Origin: Bacteroidales bacterium UBA4788
GTDB taxonomy: Bacteria; Bacteroidota; Bacteroidia; Bacteroidales; VadinHA17
Assembly (NCBI GenBank): GCA_002402965.1
Contig: DHGW01000082.1
Span: 1-55,315 of the forward strand
Direction of reading: 5' to 3'
Length of the DNA: 55,315 nucleotides
Part shown: positions 7,326-16,267 of the stretch, in pieces
Position numbering within the stretch: position 1 is the stretch's first letter
Layout of the letters: every line of letters starts with the position of its first letter
Made by a program: the position numbers and the translations under genes
Notes under the pieces: generated by a model
Databases searched by the model: none
Seen by the model: the letters and a program-made list of their open reading frames with translations, nothing else
What the model was told of the DNA's origin: nothing

Positions 7326-9062
7326 TTACCCGGGGTCAATCAGCTCAATCTTTAGCCCTCGCGTGTAGGCATGTTTCCGTACCTCTGCCGGAACGTCTCC
7401 GTCCGCTGAGGGTACCAGCAGCAGTCTGCCGTACTGCCGAACCTTCAGTTTATCCCCTCTGAGGTTGTATGTTATAATCCTGTCGTGCCGCATCTCCTGC
7501 ACTGTTTTGACGGTGTTGCACAGCAGCAGGAGGGTTGCTGCCGCAATGAACGGCCTGAGGGTGATCTTTTCCGTTCGAAGCAGTGATGTCAGCAGAAGTG
7601 CAGCAGACACTGTAAGCATTATTGTCTCTGAGGCTGACATGCCGATGTTCATTAACACCCCGTGATCCGCAGAGCTTATCATGCCGGTGAAGCCGAGGGT
7701 GAACCCTGCCAGCCGGTCAAGAAGCAGGGCGAACAGCGCCGCGACAGGAGGGAAGGGGGTTGTAAGGAGGAGCAGCATTGCCAGGACCAGTACAACGAAT
7801 GAGATGGGGATAATAACGATGTTGGTCAGGAGGAAAAGGAGCGGAAAGATATTGAAAAGCCTGACAGAAAGTGCGAGGGTCCCGCCCTGCGCCACCAGTG
7901 AGACGGCAGTCATCTGCCACAGGTAATCGAGGATCCGGTTCTTGATCCTGATGAGGCGGTAGAGGGAGTTATAGAAGGCGATGATGAAACCCACGGCCAG
8001 GTATGAGAGCTGAAAGCCCGCCTCGAAGATCACCCCGGGGTGCACCGCGATGAGTATGAAGGCTGAAGCCAGGAGGCTGTTCATTCCGGCAGCCGGGCGA
8101 TGAAGAAGTGAACCGGCCTGAAGGAATGTGAACATGATTGTGGCGCGCAGCACGGAGGGTGACATGCCCGTGATGAATGCAAATCCCCACAGGGCAGGCA
8201 CAATGATCAGTGCCCTGACCCTTTTCAGCCTTCCCCGGAGGAAGAAGAGGAGCCAGGAGAGGGCCATGCTTATCATCCCTACATGCAATCCTGAGACTGC
8301 CATTATATGCATGGCTCCTGACCTTGAGAAGGTAGTAAGGCGTTCCTTTTCCAGCAGCTCCTTGTCGCCAATTGTCAGCGCAATGATGAGACCCAGCTCC
8401 TCGCCCTGCAATCCCGCCCTGCGGAAGGCGTCTGTCATCCTCCGGGCAGCGATCAGCGAGCTTTCACGCACGGAGCGGCGGACCCCGGCACTGTACCCTG
8501 TGATATCAGAAGCCCTGAAGAAAGCCATGTGCCTGATGCCCTGGCCCTCCAGCCAGCGCCGGTAGTTGAACTCGCAGGGATTGCCATTGTTCTCCACCTT
8601 TACCGGCCTGATATTCAGCCGCAGGATGTCGCCGGGTCTCCAGCCGGATGGGATCGTATCAGTCATGAACCACATGAGGAGCGAACCGCGGGGATGCGTG
8701 AGGGAGTCACCCTCCGACACGCTCAGAATTTTAGCCCTGAAGGAGCAGCCGCTGTTGCTCTTCGCAGGGTAGCCTGAGAGACGAACCGTGACCTCCTGCC
8801 GCTCCCCGCCCAGATCGCCGGGACGGAGTCGTTCGCTGTTGCGCAGGAGATAACCTGATGCTGATAGAAATACAATAAGGGCTGCCCCGAACAAAGTATC
8901 AGACCGATAGCTGGTCCGGAGGAGGCGTATTGTCATTACTGCCAGCGCCGCGAAAGCCGCAACAGCGGCAACAACGGAGCAACACGGCAGACATTCCGCC
9001 ACGATCACGCCTGTGCACAACGGCACAGTTAACCTCAGGAACGGGATCTCCCTGGTATGCAC
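7326..9062 (-). CDS. comEC: ComEC/Rec2-family competence protein without C-terminal hydrolase domain
   Basis: A 578-residue polytopic membrane protein. An N-terminal pair of helices is followed by the DUF4131/OB-like region (about 90-190, containing PCEFNYRRWLEGQGI). The competence domain comes next, with MHIMAVSGLHVGMIS (near 250) and several helices to about residue 530. ComEC proteins form the channel through which single-stranded DNA enters during transformation. The beta-lactamase-like nuclease domain found at the C-terminus of many homologues is absent here; only about 50 residues follow the last helix. It lies 64 bases after def on the same strand. Confidence 0.93.
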   Translation of the reverse strand: MHTREIPFLRLTVPLCTGVIVAECLPCCSVVAAVAAFAALAVMTIRLLRTSYRSDTLFGAALIVFLSASGYLLRNSERLRPGDLGGERQEVTVRLSGYPAKSNSGCSFRAKILSVSEGDSLTHPRGSLLMWFMTDTIPSGWRPGDILRLNIRPVKVENNGNPCEFNYRRWLEGQGIRHMAFFRASDITGYSAGVRRSVRESSLIAARRMTDAFRRAGLQGEELGLIIALTIGDKELLEKERLTTFSRSGAMHIMAVSGLHVGMISMALSWLLFFLRGRLKRVRALIIVPALWGFAFITGMSPSVLRATIMFTFLQAGSLLHRPAAGMNSLLASAFILIAVHPGVIFEAGFQLSYLAVGFIIAFYNSLYRLIRIKNRILDYLWQMTAVSLVAQGGTLALSVRLFNIFPLLFLLTNIVIIPISFVVLVLAMLLLLTTPFPPVAALFALLLDRLAGFTLGFTGMISSADHGVLMNIGMSASETIMLTVSAALLLTSLLRTEKITLRPFIAAATLLLLCNTVKTVQEMRHDRIITYNLRGDKLKVRQYGRLLLVPSADGDVPAEVRKHAYTRGLKIELIDPG

Positions 9063-9126
9063 GGGTCAGCAGCTTTTGACCCATGAAAGTTAAGAAAACA
9101 ATTGATGCGGGGCAAGAGAGGTTATT

Positions 9127-9687
9127 TTACCTGCCGCCGGGAAGAACGGTGCGGTAGGTTGCTTCGAAATTCCCCTTGCTGATGTCGTTCAGCCTGCCCC
9201 TCAGGAGCCTGCGGCGCAGCGGACTGAGCCTGTCCGGGAAGAGTACACCGTCAAGATGGTCGTACTCATGCAGCACTACCCTGGCTTTGTAACCGGTATA
9301 AACCTCGTCTTGGAAGTTCCAATGCTGGTCATAGTACTGTATGCGTATCTCCGACTCACGATCGACCTCCTCATGCAAGCCGGGGAGACTGAGGCATCCT
9401 TCGTTCATTGGAACCTTCAAACCCTTGCGCTCCACCACCTGCGGATTGATGAATGCCTGCTTAAAGTCCTTCATCTCAGGATGATCCTCTGCCAGCGGCT
9501 CGCCGTCAATGACAAAAAGCCTGATCGATTTTCCAACCTGCGGGGCAGCAAGCCCCAGTCCGTCAGATTTGTACATCGTCTCGAACATGTCCTCAATGAA
9601 TTTTTCCAGGTCAGGGTAATCGTGGTCAATAGCCTGTGCCACCTTGCGCAGGACCGGGTGTCCGTATACGTAAATCGGGTATATCAT
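9127..9687 (-). CDS. def: Peptide deformylase
   Basis: A 186-residue enzyme that removes the formyl group from the N-terminal methionine of new proteins. All three catalytic motifs are present: GLAAPQVG (residue ~46), EGCLSLPG (near 100, with the metal-binding Cys) and HEYDHLDG (near 142, with the two metal-binding His and the catalytic Glu). The ATG at 9687 gives the usual N-terminus MIYPIYVYGHPVLR; a TTG four codons upstream overlaps the ruvX stop and is an alternative that would mean translational coupling. ruvX is upstream and comEC downstream, probably one transcript. Confidence 0.97.
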   Translation of the reverse strand: MIYPIYVYGHPVLRKVAQAIDHDYPDLEKFIEDMFETMYKSDGLGLAAPQVGKSIRLFVIDGEPLAEDHPEMKDFKQAFINPQVVERKGLKVPMNEGCLSLPGLHEEVDRESEIRIQYYDQHWNFQDEVYTGYKARVVLHEYDHLDGVLFPDRLSPLRRRLLRGRLNDISKGNFEATYRTVLPGGR

Positions 9688-9695
9688 ACTAATCT

Positions 9696-10124
9696 TCAAT
9701 TCCTGTTTTTATTCTCCTCGAGTTTAAGCCACGACTGGAGGATGATTGAGGCGCTGATGCGGTCGACCATGGCCTTGTCACGCCTGCCGCTTTTGCTTAC
9801 TCCGCCGTCGATCATCGTCTGAATGGCCATCTGTGAGGTAAATCGCTCATCGGCAAGGTGCAGGGATATTCCGGGAAAAATTTTCCTGAATCTTGCAATG
9901 AACGGGTCAATGTATTTTACGCTTTCGCTGGGCAGATTGTTCACGGTGACCGGGTATCCGATCACTACGTCGGTAACATTTTCGCGGGGGATATAATCCC
10001 TGAGGAATGCTTCCAGCCCTGCTGACGGCACTGTAGTCAGGGGAGAGGCGATGATTCTCATCGGGTCGGTGACTGCCACCCCGCACCTCTTTCTTCCATA
10101 GTCTATTGCCAGTGCCCTGCCCAT
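9696..10124 (-). CDS. ruvX: Holliday-junction resolvase-like RuvX/YqgF
   Basis: A 142-residue RNase H-fold protein. It begins GRALAIDYGRKRCGVAVTD, with the first catalytic Asp; IGYPVTVNN (residue ~57), LADERFTS (near 93) and the final acidic DRISAS segment complete the active-site pattern. The family processes the 5' end of 16S rRNA precursor and was first proposed to resolve Holliday junctions. It leads the leftward ruvX-def-comEC group, separated from PFOR by that gene's terminator. Confidence 0.95.
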   Translation of the reverse strand: MGRALAIDYGRKRCGVAVTDPMRIIASPLTTVPSAGLEAFLRDYIPRENVTDVVIGYPVTVNNLPSESVKYIDPFIARFRKIFPGISLHLADERFTSQMAIQTMIDGGVSKSGRRDKAMVDRISASIILQSWLKLEENKNRN

Positions 10125-10171
10125 TACATGTAATCAGTCTTTCTGGTGCAAATCTACCGCTTTTACAGCAG

Positions 10172-10206
10172 AAAAAAAATGAGAGCCGGTGCTGGCCGGC
10201 TCTCAT
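10172..10206 (-). terminator. Strong intrinsic terminator after PFOR
   Basis: The arms 10179-10189 and 10196-10206 form a perfect 11-base stem (ATGAGAGCCGG and its complement) with a 6-base loop. On the minus strand it is followed by eight U (A-run 10172-10179). It lies 17 bases past the PFOR stop and separates it from ruvX. Confidence 0.9.
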
Positions 10207-10223
10207 TTGGTCTGTTGAACAGC

Positions 10224-13200
10224 TTATTCTGTTTTGGGTTCAGCCTCGGTTGCCACGGCACCGTATTCCAACTCAGAGAGACGCTTGTAGCCATTGTACC
10301 TCCACTTCGCGTTCTCCTCGGCCTTTTTGAACAATACGTCAGCTTCGCCGGGGAAGTCCTTCAGGAGTGAGGTATAGCGAACCTCTGACCTGAGGAAGTC
10401 CTGGAACTTGCTCCAGTCAGGCTCCTTCGAGTCGAGCTGGAACGGATTCTTACCTTCTGCCTCGAGGCGCGGGTCGAACCTGTAGAGATGCCAGTATCCT
10501 GATGTCACCGCATCCTCTGCCTGCTGCTGAGTCTTGCCCATGCCATTGCGGAGGCCGTGGTTGATACAGGGTGAGTAAGCGATGATGAGTGAAGGTCCCG
10601 GATACTCCTCTGCTTCGCGAATTGCCTTGAAGTACTGGTTCTGGCTTGAACCCATGCTTACCTGTGCCACATAGACATAACCGTAGGTCATGGCCATCTG
10701 CCCGAGGTCCTTCTTGCGTATCTTCTTCCCTGAGGCGGCGAACTTGGCAACGGCGCCTGCGGGAGTTGACTTCGATGCCTGGCCTCCGGTGTTGGAGTAG
10801 ACTTCAGTGTCAAGGACGAGGACGTTGATGTTTTCACCTGAGGCAAGCACGTGATCGAGGCCACCGTACCCGATATCATAAGCCCATCCGTCGCCTCCGA
10901 ATACCCAGTATGATTTCTTGACGAGGTATTTCTTCAGGTCGAGGATCTCCTTGCATACAGGAGCTTTGTCCTTCTCACAAGCGATAACGACTTTTTCAGA
11001 GATAGCCCTGCTGGCTTTGGCGTTGTCTTTTTCTGCAATCCATTCGTTGAATGCTGCCACGGTTTCGGGAGCAAGACTGCTGCCAAGGTTCTCCTTCATC
11101 AGGCGCTCGAGGCGCTCCCTGATGCGTGTTGCACCAAGCATAAGACCGAAGCCGTACTCGGCGTTGTCTTCAAAGAGAGAGTTGGCCCATGCCGGACCGT
11201 TACCGTTCTTGTTCGTGGTGTAGGGCATCGAGGGTGCCGAACCGCCATAGATCGATGAGCAACCGGTGGCGTTGGCGACGACCATACGGTCACCGAAGAG
11301 CTGGGTGATGGCCTTGATGTAAGGCGTCTCGCCGCAGCCGGCACATGCGCCGGAGAACTCGAAGAGAGGCTGTGCAAACTGAGAGTTCTTGACGTTGGTA
11401 TACTTGTCAACGACAGTATCCTTGTAACCGACCTTCTCATGCATGTAGGTCCACCTGTCAGCCTGCTCAAGCTGTGTCTCAAGGGGCTTCATGATAAGGG
11501 CCTTTTCCTTGGAAGGACAAACATCGGCGCAGTTGCCGCAGCCGGTACAGTCATATACACTGACCTGGATCCTGTACTTGTGGCTCTTGGTGTTGCCGAT
11601 ACCCTGCTTGGCGGTAGTGCCTTCCGGTGCCGCTGCCAGCTCCTCATCGGTAAGGAGGAAGGGACGGATTGCAGCGTGAGGACAAACATAGGAGCACTGG
11701 TTGCACTGGATGCACTTGTCCATCTGCCACTCGGGTACGTTGACGGCGATGCCACGCTTTTCATATGCTGCCGTTCCTGCGGGGAATGTACCATCCTCGC
11801 GACCGACGAACGCGCTAACAGGCAGATCGTCACCCCTCATGCCGTTTATGACATCCACAACTTCACGTATGAAGGTGGGCTTGCTTTCATCTGTCTTTTC
11901 GGCCGTAACCTTAATCTTTGCCCACTCTTCGGGTATCTCAACCTTGACAACATCACCGCCTCGGTCAATGGCATTGTTGTTCATGCTGACAACATTCTCA
12001 CCCTTTTTGCCGTAAGCCTTGATAACGGCATGCTTCATCTCGTCAACGGCGAGCTTGTAGGGAATGACTTCCGATACCTTGAAGAAGGCGCTCTGCATGA
12101 TTGTGTTGGTCCTGGTGCCGAGCCCCAGTTCTTCAGCTATTGCCGTTGCGTTGATTGTATAGAGGCTGATGTTATTCTCAGCCATGTATTTCTTCATGTG
12201 GTCTGGCAGCTTGCTCTTAGTCTCCTCTGCATCCCAGATGGAGTTAAGGAGGAAGGTGCCGCCCTTCTTGAGTCCCCTCAGCATATCATACTTGTCAAGG
12301 TAGGCCGGCACGTGGCATGCCACGAAGTCGGGTGTGTTGACAAGATAGGGCGAACGGATCGGATGATCACCGAAACGAAGGTGCGAAGTGGTTACACCGC
12401 CTGATTTCTTTGAGTCATAGGCGAAGTATGCCTGGCAGTACTTGTCAGTAGTCTCGCCGATGATCTTGATGGAGTTCTTGTTTGCGCCGACGGTCCCGTC
12501 AGATCCTATACCATAGAACTTTGCTGAATAGGTGCCCTTGTGACTCACGTTAATCTCGGGAATGACAGGAAGCGACCTGAAGGTCACATCGTCAACAATA
12601 CCTACCGTGAACTGGTTCATAGGCTTGTCCTTCTTCATGTTTTCGAAGACGGAGATCATCTGTGCGGGAGTGGTGTCCTTCGAGCTGAGGCCGTAGCGAC
12701 CACCGAGGATGACCGGCTCCTTCGCATTTCCGTAGAACACCTCTTTTACGTCGAGGTAGAGAGGATCGCCGTTGGCGCCCGGTTCCTTGGTGCGGTCGAG
12801 CACTGTGATGCGCTTCACGCTCTTCGGAAGGACGTTGAACAGATATTTGGCCGAGAAGGGCCTGTAGAGATGTACACTGATAAGACCAAGCTTTTCGCCC
12901 TTTGTCTCAGCAAGGTAGTCGATGACCTCCTTGATGGTCTCGGTGACGGACCCCATCGCGATAATAATGTTCTCAGCATCGGGAGCGCCGTAATAGGTAA
13001 AGGGTTTGTAAGTGCGCCCGGTGATGGCGGTGATCTTATCCATGTATTCGTTGACTGTGTCGTCAAGATTGGTGTAGAAGCGGTTTGATGCCTCCTTGGC
13101 CTGGAAGAAGATGTCAGGGTTCTGTGCTGTTCCACGTGTGACTGGTTTTTCAGGATTGAGGGCCCTCTCACGGAATGCCTTCAGTGAATCAACGTCAACG

Positions 13201-13784
13201 AGTTTCTTCATATCGCTGATGCTCAGTTCCTCGACCTTCTGTATCTCATGTGATGAGCGGAATCCATCGAAGAAGTGCAGGAAGGGCACCCTTGATTTAA
13301 TGGCTGCGAGGTGTGCCACACCCGCAAGGTCCATAATCTCCTGAACACTTCCGGTGGCGAGCAGTGCAAAGCCTGTCTGGCGTGTCGCATAGATGTCACC
13401 ATGGTCACCGAAAATAGAGAGAGCATGTGCAGCAACAGTGCGTGCGCTGACATGGAATACGCCGGGAAGAAGTTCCCCGGCCATCTTATACATGTTGGGG
13501 ATCATGAGAAGAAGCCCCTGTGATGCGGTGAATGTTGTTGTCAGAGCACCGGACTGAAGTGCACCGTGAACTGCTCCTGCTGCACCGGCCTCACTCTGCA
13601 TCTCAACCACCTTTACCTCTTCACCGAACATATTTTTCAGTCCGTGTGCTGCCCACTCATCGACATATTCTGCCATGGTGGATGATGGGGTAATGGGATA
13701 GATGCAGGCTACCTCGCTGAACATATAGGCTATGTGCGATGCTGCCTGGTTACCGTCACAAGTGATGAATTTTTTTGTTGCCAT
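10224..13784 (-). CDS. nifJ: Pyruvate:ferredoxin (flavodoxin) oxidoreductase
   Basis: At 1186 residues this is the fused single-chain form. It converts pyruvate and CoA to acetyl-CoA and CO2, reducing ferredoxin. Domain I starts FITCDGNQAASHIAYMFSE, with the YPITPSSTMAE loop. Two 4Fe-4S clusters sit in the ferredoxin-like insert (CIQCNQCSYVCPHA near 690 and CTGCGNCADVCPS near 750). The third cluster and thiamine site include GACAGCGETPY (~820) and GDGWAYDIGYGG (~960). The VYSNTGGQASKSTP loop is also conserved. It is cytosolic and indicates anaerobic or microaerobic carbon metabolism. It is transcribed alone, with its own -7 box and a strong terminator. Confidence 0.98.
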   Translation of the reverse strand: MATKKFITCDGNQAASHIAYMFSEVACIYPITPSSTMAEYVDEWAAHGLKNMFGEEVKVVEMQSEAGAAGAVHGALQSGALTTTFTASQGLLLMIPNMYKMAGELLPGVFHVSARTVAAHALSIFGDHGDIYATRQTGFALLATGSVQEIMDLAGVAHLAAIKSRVPFLHFFDGFRSSHEIQKVEELSISDMKKLVDVDSLKAFRERALNPEKPVTRGTAQNPDIFFQAKEASNRFYTNLDDTVNEYMDKITAITGRTYKPFTYYGAPDAENIIIAMGSVTETIKEVIDYLAETKGEKLGLISVHLYRPFSAKYLFNVLPKSVKRITVLDRTKEPGANGDPLYLDVKEVFYGNAKEPVILGGRYGLSSKDTTPAQMISVFENMKKDKPMNQFTVGIVDDVTFRSLPVIPEINVSHKGTYSAKFYGIGSDGTVGANKNSIKIIGETTDKYCQAYFAYDSKKSGGVTTSHLRFGDHPIRSPYLVNTPDFVACHVPAYLDKYDMLRGLKKGGTFLLNSIWDAEETKSKLPDHMKKYMAENNISLYTINATAIAEELGLGTRTNTIMQSAFFKVSEVIPYKLAVDEMKHAVIKAYGKKGENVVSMNNNAIDRGGDVVKVEIPEEWAKIKVTAEKTDESKPTFIREVVDVINGMRGDDLPVSAFVGREDGTFPAGTAAYEKRGIAVNVPEWQMDKCIQCNQCSYVCPHAAIRPFLLTDEELAAAPEGTTAKQGIGNTKSHKYRIQVSVYDCTGCGNCADVCPSKEKALIMKPLETQLEQADRWTYMHEKVGYKDTVVDKYTNVKNSQFAQPLFEFSGACAGCGETPYIKAITQLFGDRMVVANATGCSSIYGGSAPSMPYTTNKNGNGPAWANSLFEDNAEYGFGLMLGATRIRERLERLMKENLGSSLAPETVAAFNEWIAEKDNAKASRAISEKVVIACEKDKAPVCKEILDLKKYLVKKSYWVFGGDGWAYDIGYGGLDHVLASGENINVLVLDTEVYSNTGGQASKSTPAGAVAKFAASGKKIRKKDLGQMAMTYGYVYVAQVSMGSSQNQYFKAIREAEEYPGPSLIIAYSPCINHGLRNGMGKTQQQAEDAVTSGYWHLYRFDPRLEAEGKNPFQLDSKEPDWSKFQDFLRSEVRYTSLLKDFPGEADVLFKKAEENAKWRYNGYKRLSELEYGAVATEAEPKTE

Positions 13785-13834
13785 TTCTTATTGGAAGTAA
13801 TTATTGATCAAATAACCTATAAAAAAATAAATTG

Positions 13835-13842
13835 CAAATGTA
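13835..13842 (-). promoter_or_regulatory. Probable -7 element for PFOR
   Basis: The minus strand reads TACATTTG (13842-13835), a perfect TAnnTTTG about 50 bases before the ATG at 13784. No clear TTTG is found 19-21 bases further upstream, so the -33 box is weak or absent. Confidence 0.5.
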
Positions 13843-13861
13843 CTCATTTTTGATGGGAATT

Positions 13862-15967
13862 TTACTCACTGTTCATCGAAATAAGGAACTCCTCGTTGGA
13901 GCGTGTCTGGGTGATGCGGTCACGCAGGAATTCCATTGCCTCCACCGAGTTCATGTCAGTGAGGTAGTTGCGCAGGATCCATATCTTGCTGAGCATGTTC
14001 CTGTCAAGAAGCAGGTCTTCGCGCCTGGTGCTTGAGGCCGGGATGTCAATAGACGGGAAGATTCTCCTGTTGGAGAGTTTACGGTCAAGCTGCAGTTCCA
14101 TGTTGCCGGTTCCCTTGAACTCTTCAAAGATCACGTCGTCCATCTTTGATCCGGTGTCAGTCAGCGCTGTCGCGATGATTGTAAGTGATCCGCCGTTCTC
14201 TATGTTTCGTGCCGCACCGAAGAAGCGCTTCGGTTTATGAAGGGCGTTGGAGTCGACACCGCCGGAGAGCACCTTGCCCGATGCGGGGGCTATTGTGTTG
14301 AATGCCCTGGCGAGACGGGTTATTGAGTCGAGCAGGATGACCACATCATGACCGCACTCAACAAGCCTCTTGGCCTTCTCCTGCACGATGGTGGCAATGC
14401 GTACGTGCCTCTCGGCAGGCTCATCAAAGGTCGAGGCAATGACCTCTGCATTAACGTTGCGGGCCATCTCGGTGACCTCCTCGGGACGCTCGTCGATGAG
14501 CAGTATCATCAGGTAGACCTCCGGGTGAAATTTCGCTATTGCATTTGCAATATCCTGGAGGAGGATTGTCTTACCGGTCTTGGGCTGTGCCACTATCAGG
14601 CCGCGCTGGCCTTTGCCAATCGGGCAGAACATGTCAACTATGCGGACAGAAAGGTTGCCTTCGCCGGGCCTGCAGAGAGTGAATTTCTCGTTAGGGAAGA
14701 GCGGGGTTAGGTAATCAAACGGGACCCTGTCACGGATGAAATCGGGTGTCCGGCCGTTGATCTCCTCTACCTTTATCAGCGGGAAATACTTTTCACCCTC
14801 ACGCGGGGGACGGATGGTGCCCCTGATGGTGTCACCGGTCTTCAGTCCGAAGAGTTTGATCTGTGACTGTGATACATATATGTCGTCAGGCGAGCTGAGG
14901 TAATTGTAATCGGGTGAGCGGAGGAAGCCATAGCCGTCGGGCATGATCTCCAGCACGCCGGTGTTGGCAACGATGCCTTCGAAATCGTAGGCGCGTTCCC
15001 TTCTCTCCTCCCTGACGGGTTCGTGAACCTCAGTATGATTGTCAGGCATCTCAGATGCAACTGGCGGGATGACTACACCGTTTTCGGGAGCGGAAGCCTC
15101 TGCGATGATCCTCGTGTCGGTATCTGTCTCTGTGATCCTGAGCAGGTCCTGCTCATTGTCATTAATAGTTTCCTGTGCAAAGAGAAGCTTGTCAACCGGT
15201 GGCAGGTTCTGATCATTATTCTCATGCTGCTGCTGTTGTGGCTGCTGCTGTTGGGCAGGCGACTGTGCCGTCTCACCCTGGATGGCTGGAAACGACTGTT
15301 GCTGATGATGGGGACGTCCTGCATCAGGCCTGCGCTGACCCTGCTCCTCATTTTTATATGTGCGGGGACGCTTATCGCGGTTTTGCTGCCACTGCTGCTG
15401 ATGCTGTGTCCTGTTTTGCTGGCCTTGCTGTTGGCCCTGCTGCGGCTGTTGAGGCTGACCCTGTGGTGCCCTGGGTTGCTGTCCCTGAGGCTGCTGCGTT
15501 TTTGGCTGCTGGCCCTGAGGCTGTTGTGTCCTTGGCAAATGGCCCTGCTGCAGTGGCTGCCCCTGAGGCTGTCCCTGAGGCTGCTGCACCCTGGGCTGCT
15601 GACCCTGCTGCGGAGGCTGCCCCTGCGGCTGACCCTTGGGCCGCTGCCCCTGCGGCTGCTTTTTCTGCTGCCCCTGGTTCGGATCCCTCGGTTGCTGAGG
15701 CTGTTTTTGTTCTTTTTGCTGCTGACCGGTCCTCTCAGTTGGCTTTTGCCTCTGTGGCTGTCCGCCACGGTCCTGCTGACGGTCAGATGCCGGGCTTTCA
15801 GCCCTGCCGGTTTTGCGTGTCTCAGCAGCGTCAATTGCCTGCTGGTCAAGGATCTTATATATCAGATCCTGCTTTTTGAGGAGTTCAATCCTCTTAATTT
15901 TGAGCTGCTTAGCTATTTCCCTCAATTCGGGAACAAGCATCTCGCTCAGTTCAAGAATATCATGCAT
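13862..15967 (-). CDS. rho: Transcription termination factor Rho with long Gln-rich insertion
   Basis: This 701-residue protein is far longer than the ~420 residues of E. coli Rho. The N-terminal helical domain (1-48, MHDILELSEMLVPELREIAK) is followed by about 200 residues of low-complexity Gln/Pro/Gly/Arg sequence (52-255). Then come the cold-shock-like RNA-binding domain with EIMPDGYGFLRSPDYNY (near 340) and the hexameric RecA-like ATPase, with Walker A QPKTGKT (near 460) and LLDSITRLARA. Rho unwinds nascent RNA to end transcription. Disordered insertions at this point are known in Bacteroidota Rho and have been linked to phase separation. The ATG at 15967 was chosen because upstream codons lack family similarity. 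A promoter lies about 100 bases upstream. Confidence 0.96.
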   Translation of the reverse strand: MHDILELSEMLVPELREIAKQLKIKRIELLKKQDLIYKILDQQAIDAAETRKTGRAESPASDRQQDRGGQPQRQKPTERTGQQQKEQKQPQQPRDPNQGQQKKQPQGQRPKGQPQGQPPQQGQQPRVQQPQGQPQGQPLQQGHLPRTQQPQGQQPKTQQPQGQQPRAPQGQPQQPQQGQQQGQQNRTQHQQQWQQNRDKRPRTYKNEEQGQRRPDAGRPHHQQQSFPAIQGETAQSPAQQQQPQQQQHENNDQNLPPVDKLLFAQETINDNEQDLLRITETDTDTRIIAEASAPENGVVIPPVASEMPDNHTEVHEPVREERRERAYDFEGIVANTGVLEIMPDGYGFLRSPDYNYLSSPDDIYVSQSQIKLFGLKTGDTIRGTIRPPREGEKYFPLIKVEEINGRTPDFIRDRVPFDYLTPLFPNEKFTLCRPGEGNLSVRIVDMFCPIGKGQRGLIVAQPKTGKTILLQDIANAIAKFHPEVYLMILLIDERPEEVTEMARNVNAEVIASTFDEPAERHVRIATIVQEKAKRLVECGHDVVILLDSITRLARAFNTIAPASGKVLSGGVDSNALHKPKRFFGAARNIENGGSLTIIATALTDTGSKMDDVIFEEFKGTGNMELQLDRKLSNRRIFPSIDIPASSTRREDLLLDRNMLSKIWILRNYLTDMNSVEAMEFLRDRITQTRSNEEFLISMNSE
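15203..15814 (-). repeat. Low-complexity coding repeats in rho
   Basis: Imperfect tandem units of about 24-36 bases rich in CAG, CAA, CCT and GGG encode repeats of the PQGQQPR/PQGQPQGQ type. They make the opposite strand an artificial open frame. The units differ by substitution and length, a sign of slippage and recent expansion or contraction. Confidence 0.85.
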
Positions 15968-16068
15968 GTTGTAGATTGTGTAGAAAATTAATTTCGATTG
16001 TTTTTGGTGAAGTGGGGAATGAAGCAATCCCTCCGACAGAGTAACTGACTCTCGTCATTATTCCGGTG

Positions 16069-16100
16069 CAAGTTTAAAAAAAAATTGGGTTAAATACAAA
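16069..16100 (-). promoter_or_regulatory. Promoter of rho with long leader
   Basis: The minus strand has TTTG (16100-16097), a 20-base spacer, and TAAACTTG (16076-16069), one base off the TAnnTTTG consensus. The transcript would carry a leader of nearly 100 bases before the ATG at 15967, long enough for the autogenous Rho control known in other bacteria. Confidence 0.6.
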
Positions 16101-16267
16101 TTACCGCTGCAAAAAATTGACCTGCTTATACTTTTTACAATCATTCCGGGCACTTTCAGGGTTAAAAATGTAAATAATTGCACATCATTTGTTTTTGTGA
16201 GAATATTTTAGTAGAATTGTAGGCTTTTGCTTAAAGAAACGGCAGAAAGCTTGCTAATTTATTGTCA

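Noticed and set aside
15023..15991. A 322-codon open frame on the strand opposite rho, very rich in Leu
   Set aside because: It mirrors the CAG/CCT-rich codons of the Gln-rich insertion, which contain no stops when read backwards. Two other long frames overlap the same place, and rho is unmistakable.
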